Below are positions 1 through 10,471 of a stretch of DNA of 64,000 bases, piece by piece (positions within the stretch are counted from its first letter, which is position 1; each line of letters starts with the position of its first letter). A program made the position numbers and the translations under genes. Source of the DNA: Spirometra erinaceieuropaei (lineage: Eukaryota; Platyhelminthes; Cestoda; Diphyllobothriidea; Diphyllobothriidae); contig CACRXP010000008.1 in the NCBI GenBank assembly GCA_902702965.1, forward strand, positions 2,882,819 to 2,946,818, written 5' to 3'. The notes beneath the pieces were generated by a model that did not search any database, was not told where the DNA came from, and saw nothing but the letters and a program-made list of their open reading frames with translations.

Positions 1-33
1 ACATATGGGTAACTTTTGGGAAAACACTTAATA

Positions 34-1005
34 CAGTAGGTGGGCTCGCTCATGAAATGTCAACTGAAATTCTGAAATAAGTTTTCGTCTCAAAAAGATT
101 AATTAAGTAGGGTTGTAAAATAAGCCAGACTGCAATGTAATTTTATAATAGTTCAGTTAGTCCAGGATGCCGGCTTTCGAATGAACGTCTCTTCGGCTGC
201 AAAAATGACTACATTAACAGCACGAATTTTTCTCATTGATTTTCGATGCCCCTAAAAGTCCAATTATATTTCATGGAAAGCATGCATAAAGATATGTATT
301 CTTTTACTCACTCAGTAGATAATCACGTCTTCTTCCAAGTTTACATTTGAAAGAGGGATAGAATGCGGTTTTAAAAATTTTGAATAGTGGGACTTTTAAG
401 TACCGTAAAAAGGCGATTCATAAATTGCCATGTCTCTGCATTTCCCATGTGGCTTGTAAAGTTAACAATATGGATAAAATTCACTGCCTAATTTTATGAA
501 CCCTATATGGTCTCCCCTTATTACCGTAGAGAACTGTGTGGTTTTCCGTACGGGGAAAATACATGACTTGCAGTTTGGAAACCCTGAAGGGAAGTGTAGC
601 GGCAGGTCGGATTCAAAATTATTCGGGAATTTGAAATGTTGTGAAAGCCGGATTATGCCCTTCCTTCGAGTATAAAATTGAAAGAAGACATCATTTCTAC
701 CGAATGTGCAAAAGAATGAATATTTTTATGCATGTTTTCCATAAAACATAATTGGACCTTTAGGGGCGTCGAAAATTAATGGGGAAAATGCATGCTACTT
801 ATGTATGTAGTCATTTCTTACGGAATGTAGTTTTCGCATACAGCCGAAAGGAAGTTCATTCGAAAAGCGGCATCCTGAGTTAACTGAAATATTATAGAAT
901 TGTGTTGCAGGCTGACTAATTTTACAACCCTACTTAATTGATTTTTTCTAAACAAAAACGCATTTTGGATTTTGGTTGACATTTCATGAGTTAGCTCACC
1001 TACTG
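34..1005. mobile_element. Long-TIR miniature element, family M1, copy 1
   Basis: Begins CAGTAGGTGGGCTCGCTCAT and ends with the complement (ATGAGTTAGCTCACCTACTG). It is flanked on both sides by TA, the target duplication and CAGT start typical of Tc1/mariner DNA transposons. Nearly the whole element is an inverted repeat: roughly the first 370 bases are mirrored by the last 370, with a spacer of about 240. Short open frames inside are not a transposase, so the element is non-autonomous. Further near full-length copies lie at 5077, 10472, 19391, 35899, 48119 and 56144. Confidence 0.85.
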
Positions 1006-1068
1006 TAGGCACAACAGAGAGTTTAAGAAGTCAAAAACGTAGGTTTTATTTTAGAAAAGTGATAGGTG

Positions 1069-1430
1069 GACCGCCGTGATCGACAATGTTTACCGTGTGC
1101 TTCAGAGCAGGGTAAAATCAGGCACGGTGATGCGTGCGTGAATTAGTTTATAATGGCGGTATATTTACACAACATCTACCGCACTCTCTTATCCTCGCCC
1201 TCTCCCATCCAGGCCCGTTTTCAAGACATAATCTAGAAGACCGGAGGCAGTTGAGGGCGCAGGTGTGCCCCCACACCCCTGGTATACAAAAAATACTTAA
1301 TCAGAATCCTAACCAATAACAACAGTGGGGAGAGGCGACAGGTGCCCCAGCTAACACGGAGTGCGCCGGCAACCGGGTCTACCACCACATCCAGAATGTT
1401 GACATTTGTTATGGGTGTGCATTCTCGATA
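1069..1430 (+). repeat. Dispersed repeat R1, copy a
   Basis: Member of an unclassified family whose landmarks, in order, are ACCGTGTG, a GCGTGAATTAGTT block, ATCTACCGCACTCTC followed by a C/T-rich tract, a segment like GTCAAGACAGAGTCAAGAAG, and a segment like GACCAGGATTTTAACCAACA. The same order recurs at 9386, 23830 (minus), 30672, 32512, 44385 and 51236. No coding potential or terminal repeats were recognised; it could be an untranslated part of the local non-LTR retrotransposon or an independent non-autonomous element. Confidence 0.6.
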
Positions 1431-1593
1431 AAGTCAGACAGAATCCGATGTTAGTCCGCAGGTCCGTTTTGCGGACACTATTTTAGAAATACACATGCAA
1501 TTACAAGCCTTCTGAACAGATTTGGCGTTTTCCTGTAGGTTGCATAACTTTTTAAAATATTTCCCATGCGTAATCTTTTTAAAAAGACGCAAT

Positions 1594-1750
1594 AGCTCGA
1601 CCGTCGTTGCCGACGATGTCAACAGTGTACCCTACAGCACGGTGAAGCAGACACAGTGATTTGCGCGTGATTTAGCTTTAGTGAATGTGAACTTGCGCTG
1701 CCTCCACCTCACTCACTCCTCCTCCCCCACTGGGTCAGGTGGGGGGGGGA
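1594..1750 (+). repeat. Dispersed repeat R1, 5' fragment
   Basis: Starts GCTCGACCGTCGTTGCCGAC and carries the TTTGCGCGTGATTTAGCTTTA block followed by the C/T-rich tract, matching the front part of the R1 copy at 9386. The rest of the repeat is missing; the fragment runs into a G-rich run near 1740. Confidence 0.5.
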
Positions 1751-2284
1751 GGGAAGCCGGAGCAGGAGGAGAGCGTAGTAGGCTGGAAAAGACGTGATTC
1801 GCACAAGCATCGAAAATCATGAAGATCGTAGCAGCGCGTTCTTTTAGATTGCGCTTGGTATTCGTGACTAGCGGGGTCTTTTTAAAAAAATCCAAAGTGC
1901 TGATACACATTCTACTTGATATAACACCACCCTCTCTGAATAAAGTTTTTGTTAGAAAATATGTTAATGACTGCAAGTTTCGGCACACAATGAAATTACT
2001 TTGCGGTGTCTAGATTATAAAGAAGTATTGCTCGGATTCCCTTTTACCTAGGTCTCAACTTTTGTGTCGAATGTTCTTCGCCCATTCAATAAATTTGACT
2101 TAATCCATAAACATTAAGCAAAATTATTACAGAAGTAGACGCCTTTAAGCGTTCTACGGAGAAGCAGAGGACATTTATTCACGTACTTTTCAAAGCATGT
2201 TAAAGTAACGTTTCAGTAAACGGAATTTTGGTGCATGATCTAGAAGAAGTACTTGTGAAAAACTTGGAACAGTCCAGAAAATAA
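1751..2284. other. No recognised feature
   Basis: Short overlapping open frames on both strands show no family signature. Parts between about 1860 and 2000 have the AT-rich texture of decayed miniature elements, but no TIR was found. Confidence 0.4.
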
Positions 2285-2400
2285 AGTACAGAAGACGAAG
2301 ATGCGATCACGGGAGCAAGAAATCTATTGGCCTAACGTTTCCGATTCTCCCTCGAACCCATCATCAGAGACAGTCGCGGATAAGAAAATAAGGTAATAAG
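2285..2400 (-). mobile_element. Solo PLE-1 3' tail
   Basis: Contains the hallmark end of PLE-1 elements on the minus strand (CTGATGATGG, a stem-loop, GAAACG), preceded on the + strand by GGAGCAAGAAATCTATTGG, comparable to the AAGAGCTTTATTAGCCTGAC ends elsewhere. No coding part is attached, so this is a severely 5'-truncated insertion or a recombination remnant. Confidence 0.65.
2330..2373 (-). ncRNA. Hammerhead-like motif of PLE-1 (decayed)
   Basis: On the minus strand: GTCT, CTGATGA, an imperfect stem II, GGAAACG, TTAGGC. Core bases CTGATGA and GAAA remain, and GTCT can pair with AGGC as stem I. Stem II has lost one pair and the cleavage triplet reads GTT instead of GTC. Confidence 0.45.
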
Positions 2401-4742
2401 AATGCTTCAGAGGAGATTCGACCTTCTACAGACAGTCCATTTATTCCATGAAATTATGCCATTTTATGCCGGCTAATTTGCATTCTCAGTTCGTCCTAGA
2501 ATGTCACTTGAGCCGCTTCTCAAATTTCCAAATAAAACCTTGTCAGTAGCTGTTCTTAACTTCTGATGTCTCCCTAATTGCACAACGCAAAATACTGTTT
2601 TTTGCGCCTGCGCCACCTGTCTATTTAAACGCAGGTTCACTTTGCGCCCTGATTGGCAGGTTCGTTTAACTATCTTAGCTCCGCGGATCTGCTTGGCGAA
2701 TTGGAAAACAGTTTGTCCGCAGGCGGTCTTCGCCCCCTCATTCAGCCAGTAAAAACTGTAGGAGTACAAAGGCCACCGCAGCTCGAGAAAGCAACTGGTA
2801 AGTACTCGCTACTGGACGAGAGTATTTGCAGTTGGCACATCGTGGTATGCATGAAATAAATGTAAGCTTTGATGCCGTTTCTGGTTTAAAGTCGATTTGT
2901 ATATAACTTTCAAGGAGCGATCAGAAACGCCTTTAGTTCCCTGGTCGAATAAATCCAAAATAACATTCGGGAGTTTTTGACACTTTTGTAACTTATTTTT
3001 GACCTGTAAATTTCTTTAGCATCTAAGATGTTATTAGTTTAGATAGGCTCACTAGCACCAACATGCAATCTCTTGTTTTTAATGCTGTTTTCATTTTTCA
3101 AAAATTGTTTATGCCAATATGACTGAGCACTGTGAGAAGAATATTGGAAAGAATGTACGAATATTCTCCTTTTTTTACTTTCGTCGACTTCGCCTACCGT
3201 TGTAATTGTTAGTTATCGTCAGAACTGGCACGCTGGAGGTTTGATTTGCTTATCGACCCAAGCAAATGCATTCACTCGAAGGCAGCTTACCGTTCATCAG
3301 ACTTCCTCGGTCAGACAAGAGGCGATAGACGTAACTTCGTCTTTCATGAACGATGCAGTCTCAACACTCGGACAACGTGGACTGATATGGGATTAACCTC
3401 TTTTCTGAAAAGTCTGACAACGTTGAGAGCTCTACATTCGACGTTTGCGCAAAGGGACAGTCTAGCTGGAACAAATTGCCAACTCGCTAACGATTTCGAA
3501 AACTTTGCTTATACCACGTCGGCAAACTAACCTCCGTACAGTCTCGGAGAGAGTTTACAGGATCTCAGGAGGTGACTGAACCGCCCTCCGCTCTGAGATG
3601 CTGACAGATAACGCAGATGAAAGAACTAGCCGGCTCAACGAGTCATTTGAATTTCTGTCCGGGTTTTACTCCTTGACCGGAGGACACAACACCAAGCTCC
3701 GCAAAACGCCTGTAATTTAATGAAACTATCACGACGAGTAACATACTACGTGGTCGCACATTCGGAAATGTCAGTTTCTTGTATGATTTCGCATGAAGCA
3801 CAGAGATTTCTGTCCAACCATGGTGACGTCTGTTGGCTTAACCTGTAAGCCGTCTTATAGTTTTCCAGTGAAAAATACATTCCGATGGACACGCTAGCGG
3901 ACAACGCTGACACCTCAAATTCACAAAAACCCATAACTACAGGGATTTTTGACTGCAAAAACAAACATATTTTGCCTATTTGTTGGATTTTATAAACAAG
4001 GGCAGATCCTGGGATTTGTTATTTATATCACTTCAAATGGAGCTATGTTTAAGTGTCCTCTGGTCGGCAAGGGTACAGTTTATGGCCGGGGTTACTTATC
4101 CCGAGAGCATTTGTGTTGACTAAAAGGGTCAAACATCTAAGAACTTTGTGGTATCGCATATCGCGATCCCCCATATTCTCAGTAATTAGAAGGGAACGCT
4201 ATTTTTATCACTGAATGATAATGGAAAGTGAATTTCATGTCCTTTTGCAAGCATTTTCAAAAAGGTATCGCCTTGAGCGCCTTCGGACAGCAGTCATCGC
4301 GAAGGCTTTTTATGTCTTTCTCTGGCACATACAAATAAATGTCGCCAGTTAGTTTTTTTAACATAAATGCTTCTAGGAGTTAATACTCCCGGCCAAAACC
4401 ATACCCTTCCTGCTGGTTCTCAAGAAATTTGACCGAGAAAAACTTGCATTTCGTTTTTCCTCGCTAGTTGCATTCTGTTCAGATGTTATCTCACAGGAAA
4501 GTCGCAGGTCCGCATTAATGGAATTATCTTACTTGTGAAGACGAGCTAGGCTTCGGTCCATTGGAAGCATGAACCTAGACGACAGTGTCCTTTCAGTCTT
4601 CATTTTCCAGTTTTACCCTTTAGTACAGTGTCCTGCAGCAAGTTGAGAAAACGTGCAAGCAGTGTCAGGGACAGTTTATCTTCCTCATACTACATAGTAT
4701 CATACTGTGCTGATGCAGATAGCAACTATGACTTAAGTGTAT
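2401..4742. other. Upstream flank of the neuropeptide gene, nothing recognised
   Basis: No repeat family of this window is clearly present. A 94-codon frame at 3246-3530 (+) and a 98-codon frame at 2473-2769 (-) resemble nothing I know. 5' untranslated exons or promoter elements of the neuropeptide gene could lie here, but none can be assigned. Confidence 0.4.
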
Positions 4743-4764
4743 GTTTTTTTTTAAAATAAAGCAG
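4743..4764 (+). promoter_or_regulatory. Candidate 3' splice or trans-splice acceptor
   Basis: A run of nine or more T is followed by AAAATAAAGCAG, ending in AG at 4763-4764, six bases before the ATG at 4771. This is a plausible acceptor for an upstream 5' untranslated exon or for a spliced leader, both common in flatworms. Which of the two applies cannot be read from the sequence. Confidence 0.4.
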
Positions 4765-4770
4765 CCGACT

Positions 4771-7769
4771 ATGATCTACAAGAGAAGGGATTCTATTTCT
4801 CCGACCATGCTACTGTGTCTGCTGCTTCTGACGATGATACCCTGTCTTGTGAGCACGCAGAAGACATTTCCTCGATTCAACTTCATCGACACCTTTCAGG
4901 AGGACTCCAACGAGGGGGGAAGACGGTTCTCGCCAAAAAAGCTATTTAAGGATGTGAAGCAATTTCGGAAGTATTTAGAAAGACTTTCAGAATGGGTGGC
5001 CATCACTGGAAGACCGCGGTTAGTTTTTGGAAATTTTCGTCCTCTCATGTGAAATGTGACTAGTCCTAAAAGTCTACAGTAGATGGGATTACTCATGAAA
5101 TCTCGACAGAAATTTCGAAATGCCTTACTGTTTCGAAAAAATTAATTAAGTTTGGTTGTAAAACTAATTATTATCCAGTATAATTGTGTACGGATCCAGT
5201 TACCTCAGGGTGTCTTCTTTCGAACGAACTTATCTCCTACTTTATGCAAAAGCTGCACTCTGTAACAAATGACTACTGATGAAGCATGCAAGTTTCTCAT
5301 TGATTTTCGATGCCCTTAAGAGTTCAATTATATTTCATGAAAAAATGCAAAAAATATTCATTCTTTTATTTATTCGATAGCAAATAATGTCTTCTTTCAC
5401 TTTTATACTCCAAAAAAAGTATAATTTGGTTTCAAAAAGTTTCTAATTGTGAGAGTGTTTAATACCGTGAAAGGCCATTCACAAAACGTCATTTATCTGC
5501 ATATACCAATGTGGCTTTTAAACCTAAAATTATTGCTCACATCCACTGCTTAATTGTATAAACCGCACATGGTCTCCTCTTATTACCGGAGATAGATATA
5601 TGGTTTCTGCACACGGAAAATATACGGCTTGTAGTTTGGAAACCTTGAATGCAAGTATAACAGCAGGTCGGGTTCAAAATTATTCGGGAATTGGAAAAGT
5701 TTTTAAAACCGAATAATACCCTTTCTTCGAGTATAAAATTGGAAGATGACGTGATTTTCTATCAAATATTTAAAAGAATGAATATTTTTATGCATATATT
5801 CCATGAAATATGATTGAATTTTCAAGGAGATTTAAAATCAATGAGAAAATTGCATGCTAATTAAGCAGTCATTTTTTGCAGAGTATAGTTCTAGCATGCA
5901 GTCGGAAATAAGTTCATTTGAAACCCGGCACCCTGCGGTAACAGGATCACTGTAGAATTATGCTGCATGATGATGAGTTCTGCAACCATACTTATTCAAT
6001 CTTTTCGAAACGAGAATGCATTTGGGAATTTCGGTTGACACTTCGTGAGTTAGCCCACCTACTGTAAAAAGCGCTCCGCTGATGGACTCATTCATGTGAC
6101 CTCTTGAGAGAACGCCAAAACAAATGGACCGCAACCGAGGGGTACAGCACTCTGAGCTGGAAATCCTCTAACCGTGGAATGCACAGTTTTAACTCATCAG
6201 CTGGAGTTACCTCTGAAACGAACAGTCTAAGATGTTGTGAGAAGCAGCCCGCGTTTAGGCAACACAGGACATAAGCTGCCTGTAGTAAAGACATAAAAAT
6301 CTAAAGTGCTGGTCGTTCCGTAAGGTTTCACCGAAAAAGTGCATGACAGACCCCAGAAAGGGATTCCTGCGGCTCTCGGCAGCTAACACTGCCATTTGGC
6401 AATCCTTTAAGTTGGCTCAGCTCACTATCCCAACGCCAACCTAAATGTCTAAAACTGTCGGCAGAAATTGAAATTTCCTACCAATATGTCAGCTTTTTCA
6501 AAGAATGAGACGTATTTCTTGCGTGTTCGGGATCAGACTGAGCAAGAGAGGGAGACAGTAATAGGGATCATTACTTACCGCATGCTTGGTTGTTGGATTT
6601 TTAAAAGCTGTGTGACTGAGCAACACGTAGACTTCTTTTTGCGGCTGAAGTAGCGCATGCGAGCTAGCGCCTCAGCAAAAAAGGAAATGAAGTTTTCCCC
6701 ATCTGCAACCTGTTCAACTTGAAGTATGAGCATTCTACTTCGCCATCTGGCTGAAAAACTAAACAAACTTGCGCTTAAGAATTTTCTTTGAAGACCGCGT
6801 CGTCGAGCGTGGTAGTTTGGGGAAGAGCTTAATGGTTTACACAAACAGCTTGAGAATTTTTCCACAAAGAGGATTGTTTCCGCACTAGAAGGAGAACCAC
6901 ATTTAGTGGCGGTTTCGTTAGCTCAGGGATTGCGGTGTATGTAAAACCTGTCTTAGACAGCCTGCATTTTTAAAATAAACAAGGTAGCGAAAATCAGAAT
7001 ACACTTCGGTAGAATATAGTCAGGGATTCTTTCTGAGTATCTAGCAGTTGAGAGAAGTTTAAATGAAAAGGACCGGTACGCAGAAAATGAGAATAATGAC
7101 AGTTTTAAATGCACGATTACGTGCCTTAAATGTCAATTCGGTAGAAATCGATACAGTCTTAGCGTCATTTTTACAGTGCACTTGAAAGCCTGTCCGGATA
7201 TCGGAGCTTTACTTTGCAATGTATTCACCCGACCTTTTGTGGAAGTAAATATAAGTTGACGGGTAATTCCTATTTCTCGGCTACCTAGTAGCTACTAGCT
7301 TTCAGCCGATGTCCGTGCCGTCAGTATGGCAGAACGTTTAGTACCTGCATACTACTAACTGTCTGCCAAAAAATGGGAATATGACGAGCTTATTTTACAG
7401 TAGCTGGCGGATTTCAACCCGAATATTTCTTTAGGCCTTTTTGGGCGGACACTAAAAGGCCTTGTTCCAAAGGATGTACCCCAAGTTCGCGCACTAGATC
7501 CCCTTGAAATTAAACAAAAGAGCTTATTGTACGTTTTACTTTGATTTTCGCAATAGTGTTGGCAGTCGGTGAAGTCAGCACGTCTACAATGATGTATAGT
7601 AGGCTGGAAGGTGCTATCAGATTACACCCAAATCTTAAACGTATTCAAAGAACACATTTGGTATAAACCGATTCTGCTTCTCCGACGTCTGACTCGTTTT
7701 TGATCTGCAAAAAATATAAGATCTTTTTAATTCTCGTTTTTTCGCCTTTCTCACTCCAGGTTTGGATGA
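4771..7769 (+). CDS. npf: Neuropeptide F precursor (two coding exons)
   Basis: Secreted precursor of neuropeptide F, the invertebrate relative of neuropeptide Y, which in flatworms signals through G-protein-coupled receptors in the nervous system. Exon 1 (4771-5018) encodes a basic N-region, a hydrophobic core (LLCLLLLTMIPCLV) as signal peptide, an acidic stretch, an Arg-Arg pair and then the peptide, ending YLERLSEWVAITGRPR. The last exon-1 bases are CG, followed by GTTAGT: the intron interrupts the Arg codon of RPRF in phase 2, the position known for the NPY/NPF family. Exon 2 (7760-7769) restores CGG, Phe, Gly and TGA after a strong pyrimidine tract and CCAG. The Gly would supply the C-terminal amide. 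The precursor is about 85 residues from the ATG at 4771. In-frame ATGs at 4741 (before the likely acceptor) and 4807 (leaving a bare hydrophobic core) are alternatives. The splice model is inferred; the peptide match is strong. Confidence 0.85.
5019..5024 (+). promoter_or_regulatory. npf: 5' splice donor of neuropeptide F intron
   Basis: GTTAGT directly after CCGCG. Splitting CGG after its second base gives the phase-2 junction inside the Arg codon of the RPRF end that is characteristic of this peptide family. Reading through instead would give RPRLVFGNFRPLM, which has no amidation signal. Confidence 0.8.
5077..6064. mobile_element. Long-TIR miniature element, family M1, copy 2 (intronic)
   Basis: Starts CAGTAGATGGGATTACTCAT and ends GTGAGTTAGCCCACCTACTG, with TA on both sides. 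Same long inverted-repeat layout as the copy at 34. It lies wholly in the neuropeptide F intron, its left end 58 bases past the donor. Confidence 0.85.
6067..7730 (+). other. Remainder of neuropeptide F intron
   Basis: No repeat with clear ends and no second coding exon was found. Frames of 61-96 codons at 6088-6865 show no family signature. Several TTCGG and TTTGG strings were checked as possible starts of the RF-Gly exon; only 7760 has a proper acceptor and frame. Confidence 0.5.
7731..7759 (+). promoter_or_regulatory. npf: 3' splice acceptor of neuropeptide F intron
   Basis: A pyrimidine-rich tract (TTCTCGTTTTTTCGCCTTTC) ends TCACTCCAG. The next base completes the Arg codon, and TTT GGA TGA follows. 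Confidence 0.75.
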
Positions 7770-7834
7770 AAACGGAGTCGGACTGCCCAAAGGCTGAATA
7801 TTCTGATCTTTGCTCTGTATAGAGTATGATGTGC

Positions 7835-7840
7835 AATAAA
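7835..7840 (+). terminator. npf: Poly(A) signal for neuropeptide F transcript
   Basis: Canonical AATAAA, 66 bases past the stop codon at 7767-7769. This fits a short 3' untranslated region and supports exon 2 as the terminal exon. Confidence 0.65.
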
Positions 7841-7869
7841 GCTTTCTCCGTTTCTCTCCCTCAACTACA

Positions 7870-8280
7870 ATCACCAGGCCAATTTTTGTCCTCTCCTCGA
7901 CAGTCTCTATGAACGATTAAAAGTCATTTTTAAGATGTATTCTCGTGACAGAATCAGGGTTGGTATCGGATCCACGGGCAATTTGCGCATTTACGGCACC
8001 TACAGAAGCCACGGAAAACCGGGTACTGAGTTCCTAAACTCGGCCGATTTTGGAGTTTAGGATCATGCGGGACCAGAGTCTGCGAATGAAGTAAGGTTAA
8101 TGAAACCACGAAACATGTTCATCGCGGTGTGCGATCTGTCATGGAAACGGGAAAGTTTTGAACTTCTTGCAACAAAACTGGCGTCAAAAGCTGGGAGGAC
8201 TTTTCGACCAGAATATTTAGCAAACCTGTTAAGCAAGGCCTACAGCAGCTGAAAACTTCGTTCCCTCAAAAGTCCTCACA
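7870..8280. other. No recognised feature
   Basis: Downstream flank of the neuropeptide gene. No repeat family or exon recognised. Confidence 0.4.
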
Positions 8281-8295
8281 CACACACCTGCGGAT

Positions 8296-8313
8296 TTATA
8301 TATATATATATAT
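8296..8313. repeat. (TA)n microsatellite
   Basis: About eight TA units, adjoining a SINE-like segment. A second short TATATA run follows at about 8411-8430. Confidence 0.8.
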
Positions 8314-8315
8314 TG

Positions 8316-8410
8316 TGGTAGGGGGGGGGCGCTCACCAATCGTGCTTACGGCTAAAAGGCCAGAAATGGCAATTCCAGTCTTCTCTGTCTTTGTCGGTAA
8401 TGCCATTCTG
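8316..8410 (+). repeat. SINE core, copy 1
   Basis: Carries a G-run, GCGCTCACCAAT, then ACGGCTAAAAGGCCAGAAAT, GGCAATTCCAGTC and CTTTGTCGGTAATGCCATTC. The same block recurs at 33326, 55010, 40101 (minus) and 40639 (minus). The tRNA-like head seen at 54921 is missing here. Confidence 0.6.
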
Positions 8411-8529
8411 CATATATATATTTATATATAGCCTGTAAGAATCCTCCAGATTCAACTTCATGGCAGCCCAAAAACTCTAATCATGAGTCGGTTTGGATCG
8501 TGTTCTGCTCCCATGCAATAGCTCGGAAA

Positions 8530-8590
8530 CAATTACCGCGACCACCACCACCAACACCGTCGCCGCCACCATCATCAGCAGCATCCCAAA
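8530..8590. repeat. Trinucleotide-rich low-complexity tract
   Basis: Imperfect runs of ACC, GCC and ATC/AGC triplets (CGACCACCACCACCAACACC and following). No open frame supports coding. Confidence 0.6.
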
Positions 8591-9059
8591 TAAACCCATA
8601 GTTTATCACAAAAATCAGCACTGTCGACAGGTCGGACATAGCCATCATTAACAGAACGCGATGGTTGCCTTAAAGACGTGAAAGAGACGCCCACAACTGT
8701 CATCTAAAGTCCCAGATTGCTCAAAACAGCACGCCTGAAAAGGAAAGGAGAAGTATTTTAATCATCTTTCCCATTAGAAGAAAAGATATAAAGGACTATT
8801 TCTAGAGAACTGAGCTGTTTACTACTTTCCAACTTTGCGATGTGTGGCAGTCCACTGTGACGTAGTTACTATATAATAAAGTGCAAACCCTGTAATAAAG
8901 GTAGATTGTGCAGCAGATGCAACTGAATACGGTGGACTAGCGTTAAATCCTCTCCTTCCTCCTCTCTCAAATGGCGGTTCGATCGTCACATGCAGCGGCC
9001 ACCGCCGTGTGCCCCACGTACAGGGCGCAGCATCAGCTACATGCGCCTGAATTTGCTTT

Positions 9060-9235
9060 CAGTGAAAAAGACTTGCGTAGCACCTACCACACTATCTCGT
9101 CACTCAACTACCTCATTGCGATGGTAAGACAGTGCCAACATGGTCGAAGATGGGATTGAACGCAGTGTCGTACACGATTAGACAGCCCGTCTACGCGTGC
9201 CCCACACGAACTGCCTACCAATACGTGTGGCAAGC
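9060..9235 (+). repeat. Dispersed repeat R2, copy a
   Basis: Holds GCGTAGCACCTACCACACTATC, a GATGGTAAGACAGTGCC segment, GGGATTGAAC and ACAGCCCGTCTACGCGTGCC. The order is the reverse complement of the copies at 14555-14800 and 54640-54900. The first part resembles R1, so R2 may be a subtype. Confidence 0.5.
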
Positions 9236-9385
9236 TACTGTAAGGCCGGTTCGGATCCAGCATCAGTGAGAATGCCATAAAGAGCACATTAAGCAGGAGC
9301 TACTGCGGCCTGAATCTCAGTTCTGGAGGGGAGGGAATCGAGCTCTCTCCTCAGTTGGGGGCGATTGTATTGGGCAAACTCACGA

Positions 9386-9780
9386 AAGTTCGACCGTTGT
9401 TGCTGACGATGCTTACCGTGTGCTCCAAGGTAGGGTTAGAGCAGGAACGATGATTTGCGCGTGAATTAGTTCAGAATGAACTTACGCAGCACCTATTGCA
9501 CTCCTTCTTCCTTCCCTACCTAGATCCGATATCAAGACGGGTTCAAATAGATGGGAGGCGGGAGAGGACGCAGGTCCCTGGGGTGATGAAAACTCGTCCC
9601 AAGGTCTAACACCACCACCACCCTCCTAATCTTAAACGTACACTGACCAGCATTTTGTACCGCAACAGAAATCAGGGGCAGCTCGAATCCCAATAATCGC
9701 GGAATATACCAGCAACTAGGCCTGTCATCACACACCGTTGTTGATATCTATTGTGCGTGTACATTCTCGATAACGCCTAC
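9386..9780 (+). repeat. Dispersed repeat R1, copy c
   Basis: One of the longer copies: GTTCGACCGTTGTTGCTGACG at the front, GCGCGTGAATTAGTTCAGAA, a C/T-rich tract, and a tail ending GTGCGTGTACATTCTCGATAA, which matches the tail of the copy at 1069 (GGGTGTGCATTCTCGATAAA). Confidence 0.6.
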
Positions 9781-10471
9781 CGAACTCTCATCTAAACCCC
9801 GTCCCGTGTTGGCACAGTGCATCTAACGTGTGACCCATTATAGGAGCAAAATACACACATGCGGACACGCTATTTCCACTTTGCATGCTAACTGTACAAA
9901 GGCTAATTCATAGTCCGTCCGCGAAGAATAAACAGTGTTTAATGAAATTATGGCGAGGTTTGGTTCTACAGCCCCACTGGATTGATACCATGCGGTTAAC
10001 TAACTAAAAAAGTTTAGTAGTGCGATAACGCTAGCTTTACATATATCACGTGTTTGCGTCTTTTCTTACCATTGTTATCCAGCAAGTGACCGTGACCCAG
10101 GAAGGAGTGCTTATACGCCAGCCTCGGTTACACCAAATGGCAGTTAACACGCGCTTGCCTACGCGTGATCGGGCCTCTGCTTGCGCCATCTTTATTATCT
10201 CAAACCAGAGAGTGGTTAACTAAGCCTGCTAATGTTATTGTCAGGGCGGTGTTGAGCTGCGTCGGTTGCAATATAGTGGCCATGAACTGCAGATGCCTCT
10301 GTGGCCTTGCAGTTGTAACTGCACTGTGCTTGCCATCTTAATCCTTCGGGTGGATGCGTCGCGGGGAGTGCGTACACGCCCCCTTCAGGTACACCAGTCT
10401 TTGGCTCGCATGCACTTCCCTACGCTTGTTTCGAGTACTGTCTATGCTCTCTCCAGGGACTGACAATGTTA

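Noticed and set aside
818..1012. Similar small frames in several miniature-element arms
   Set aside because: Shared because the arms are repeats; no start, domain or conservation beyond the DNA similarity.
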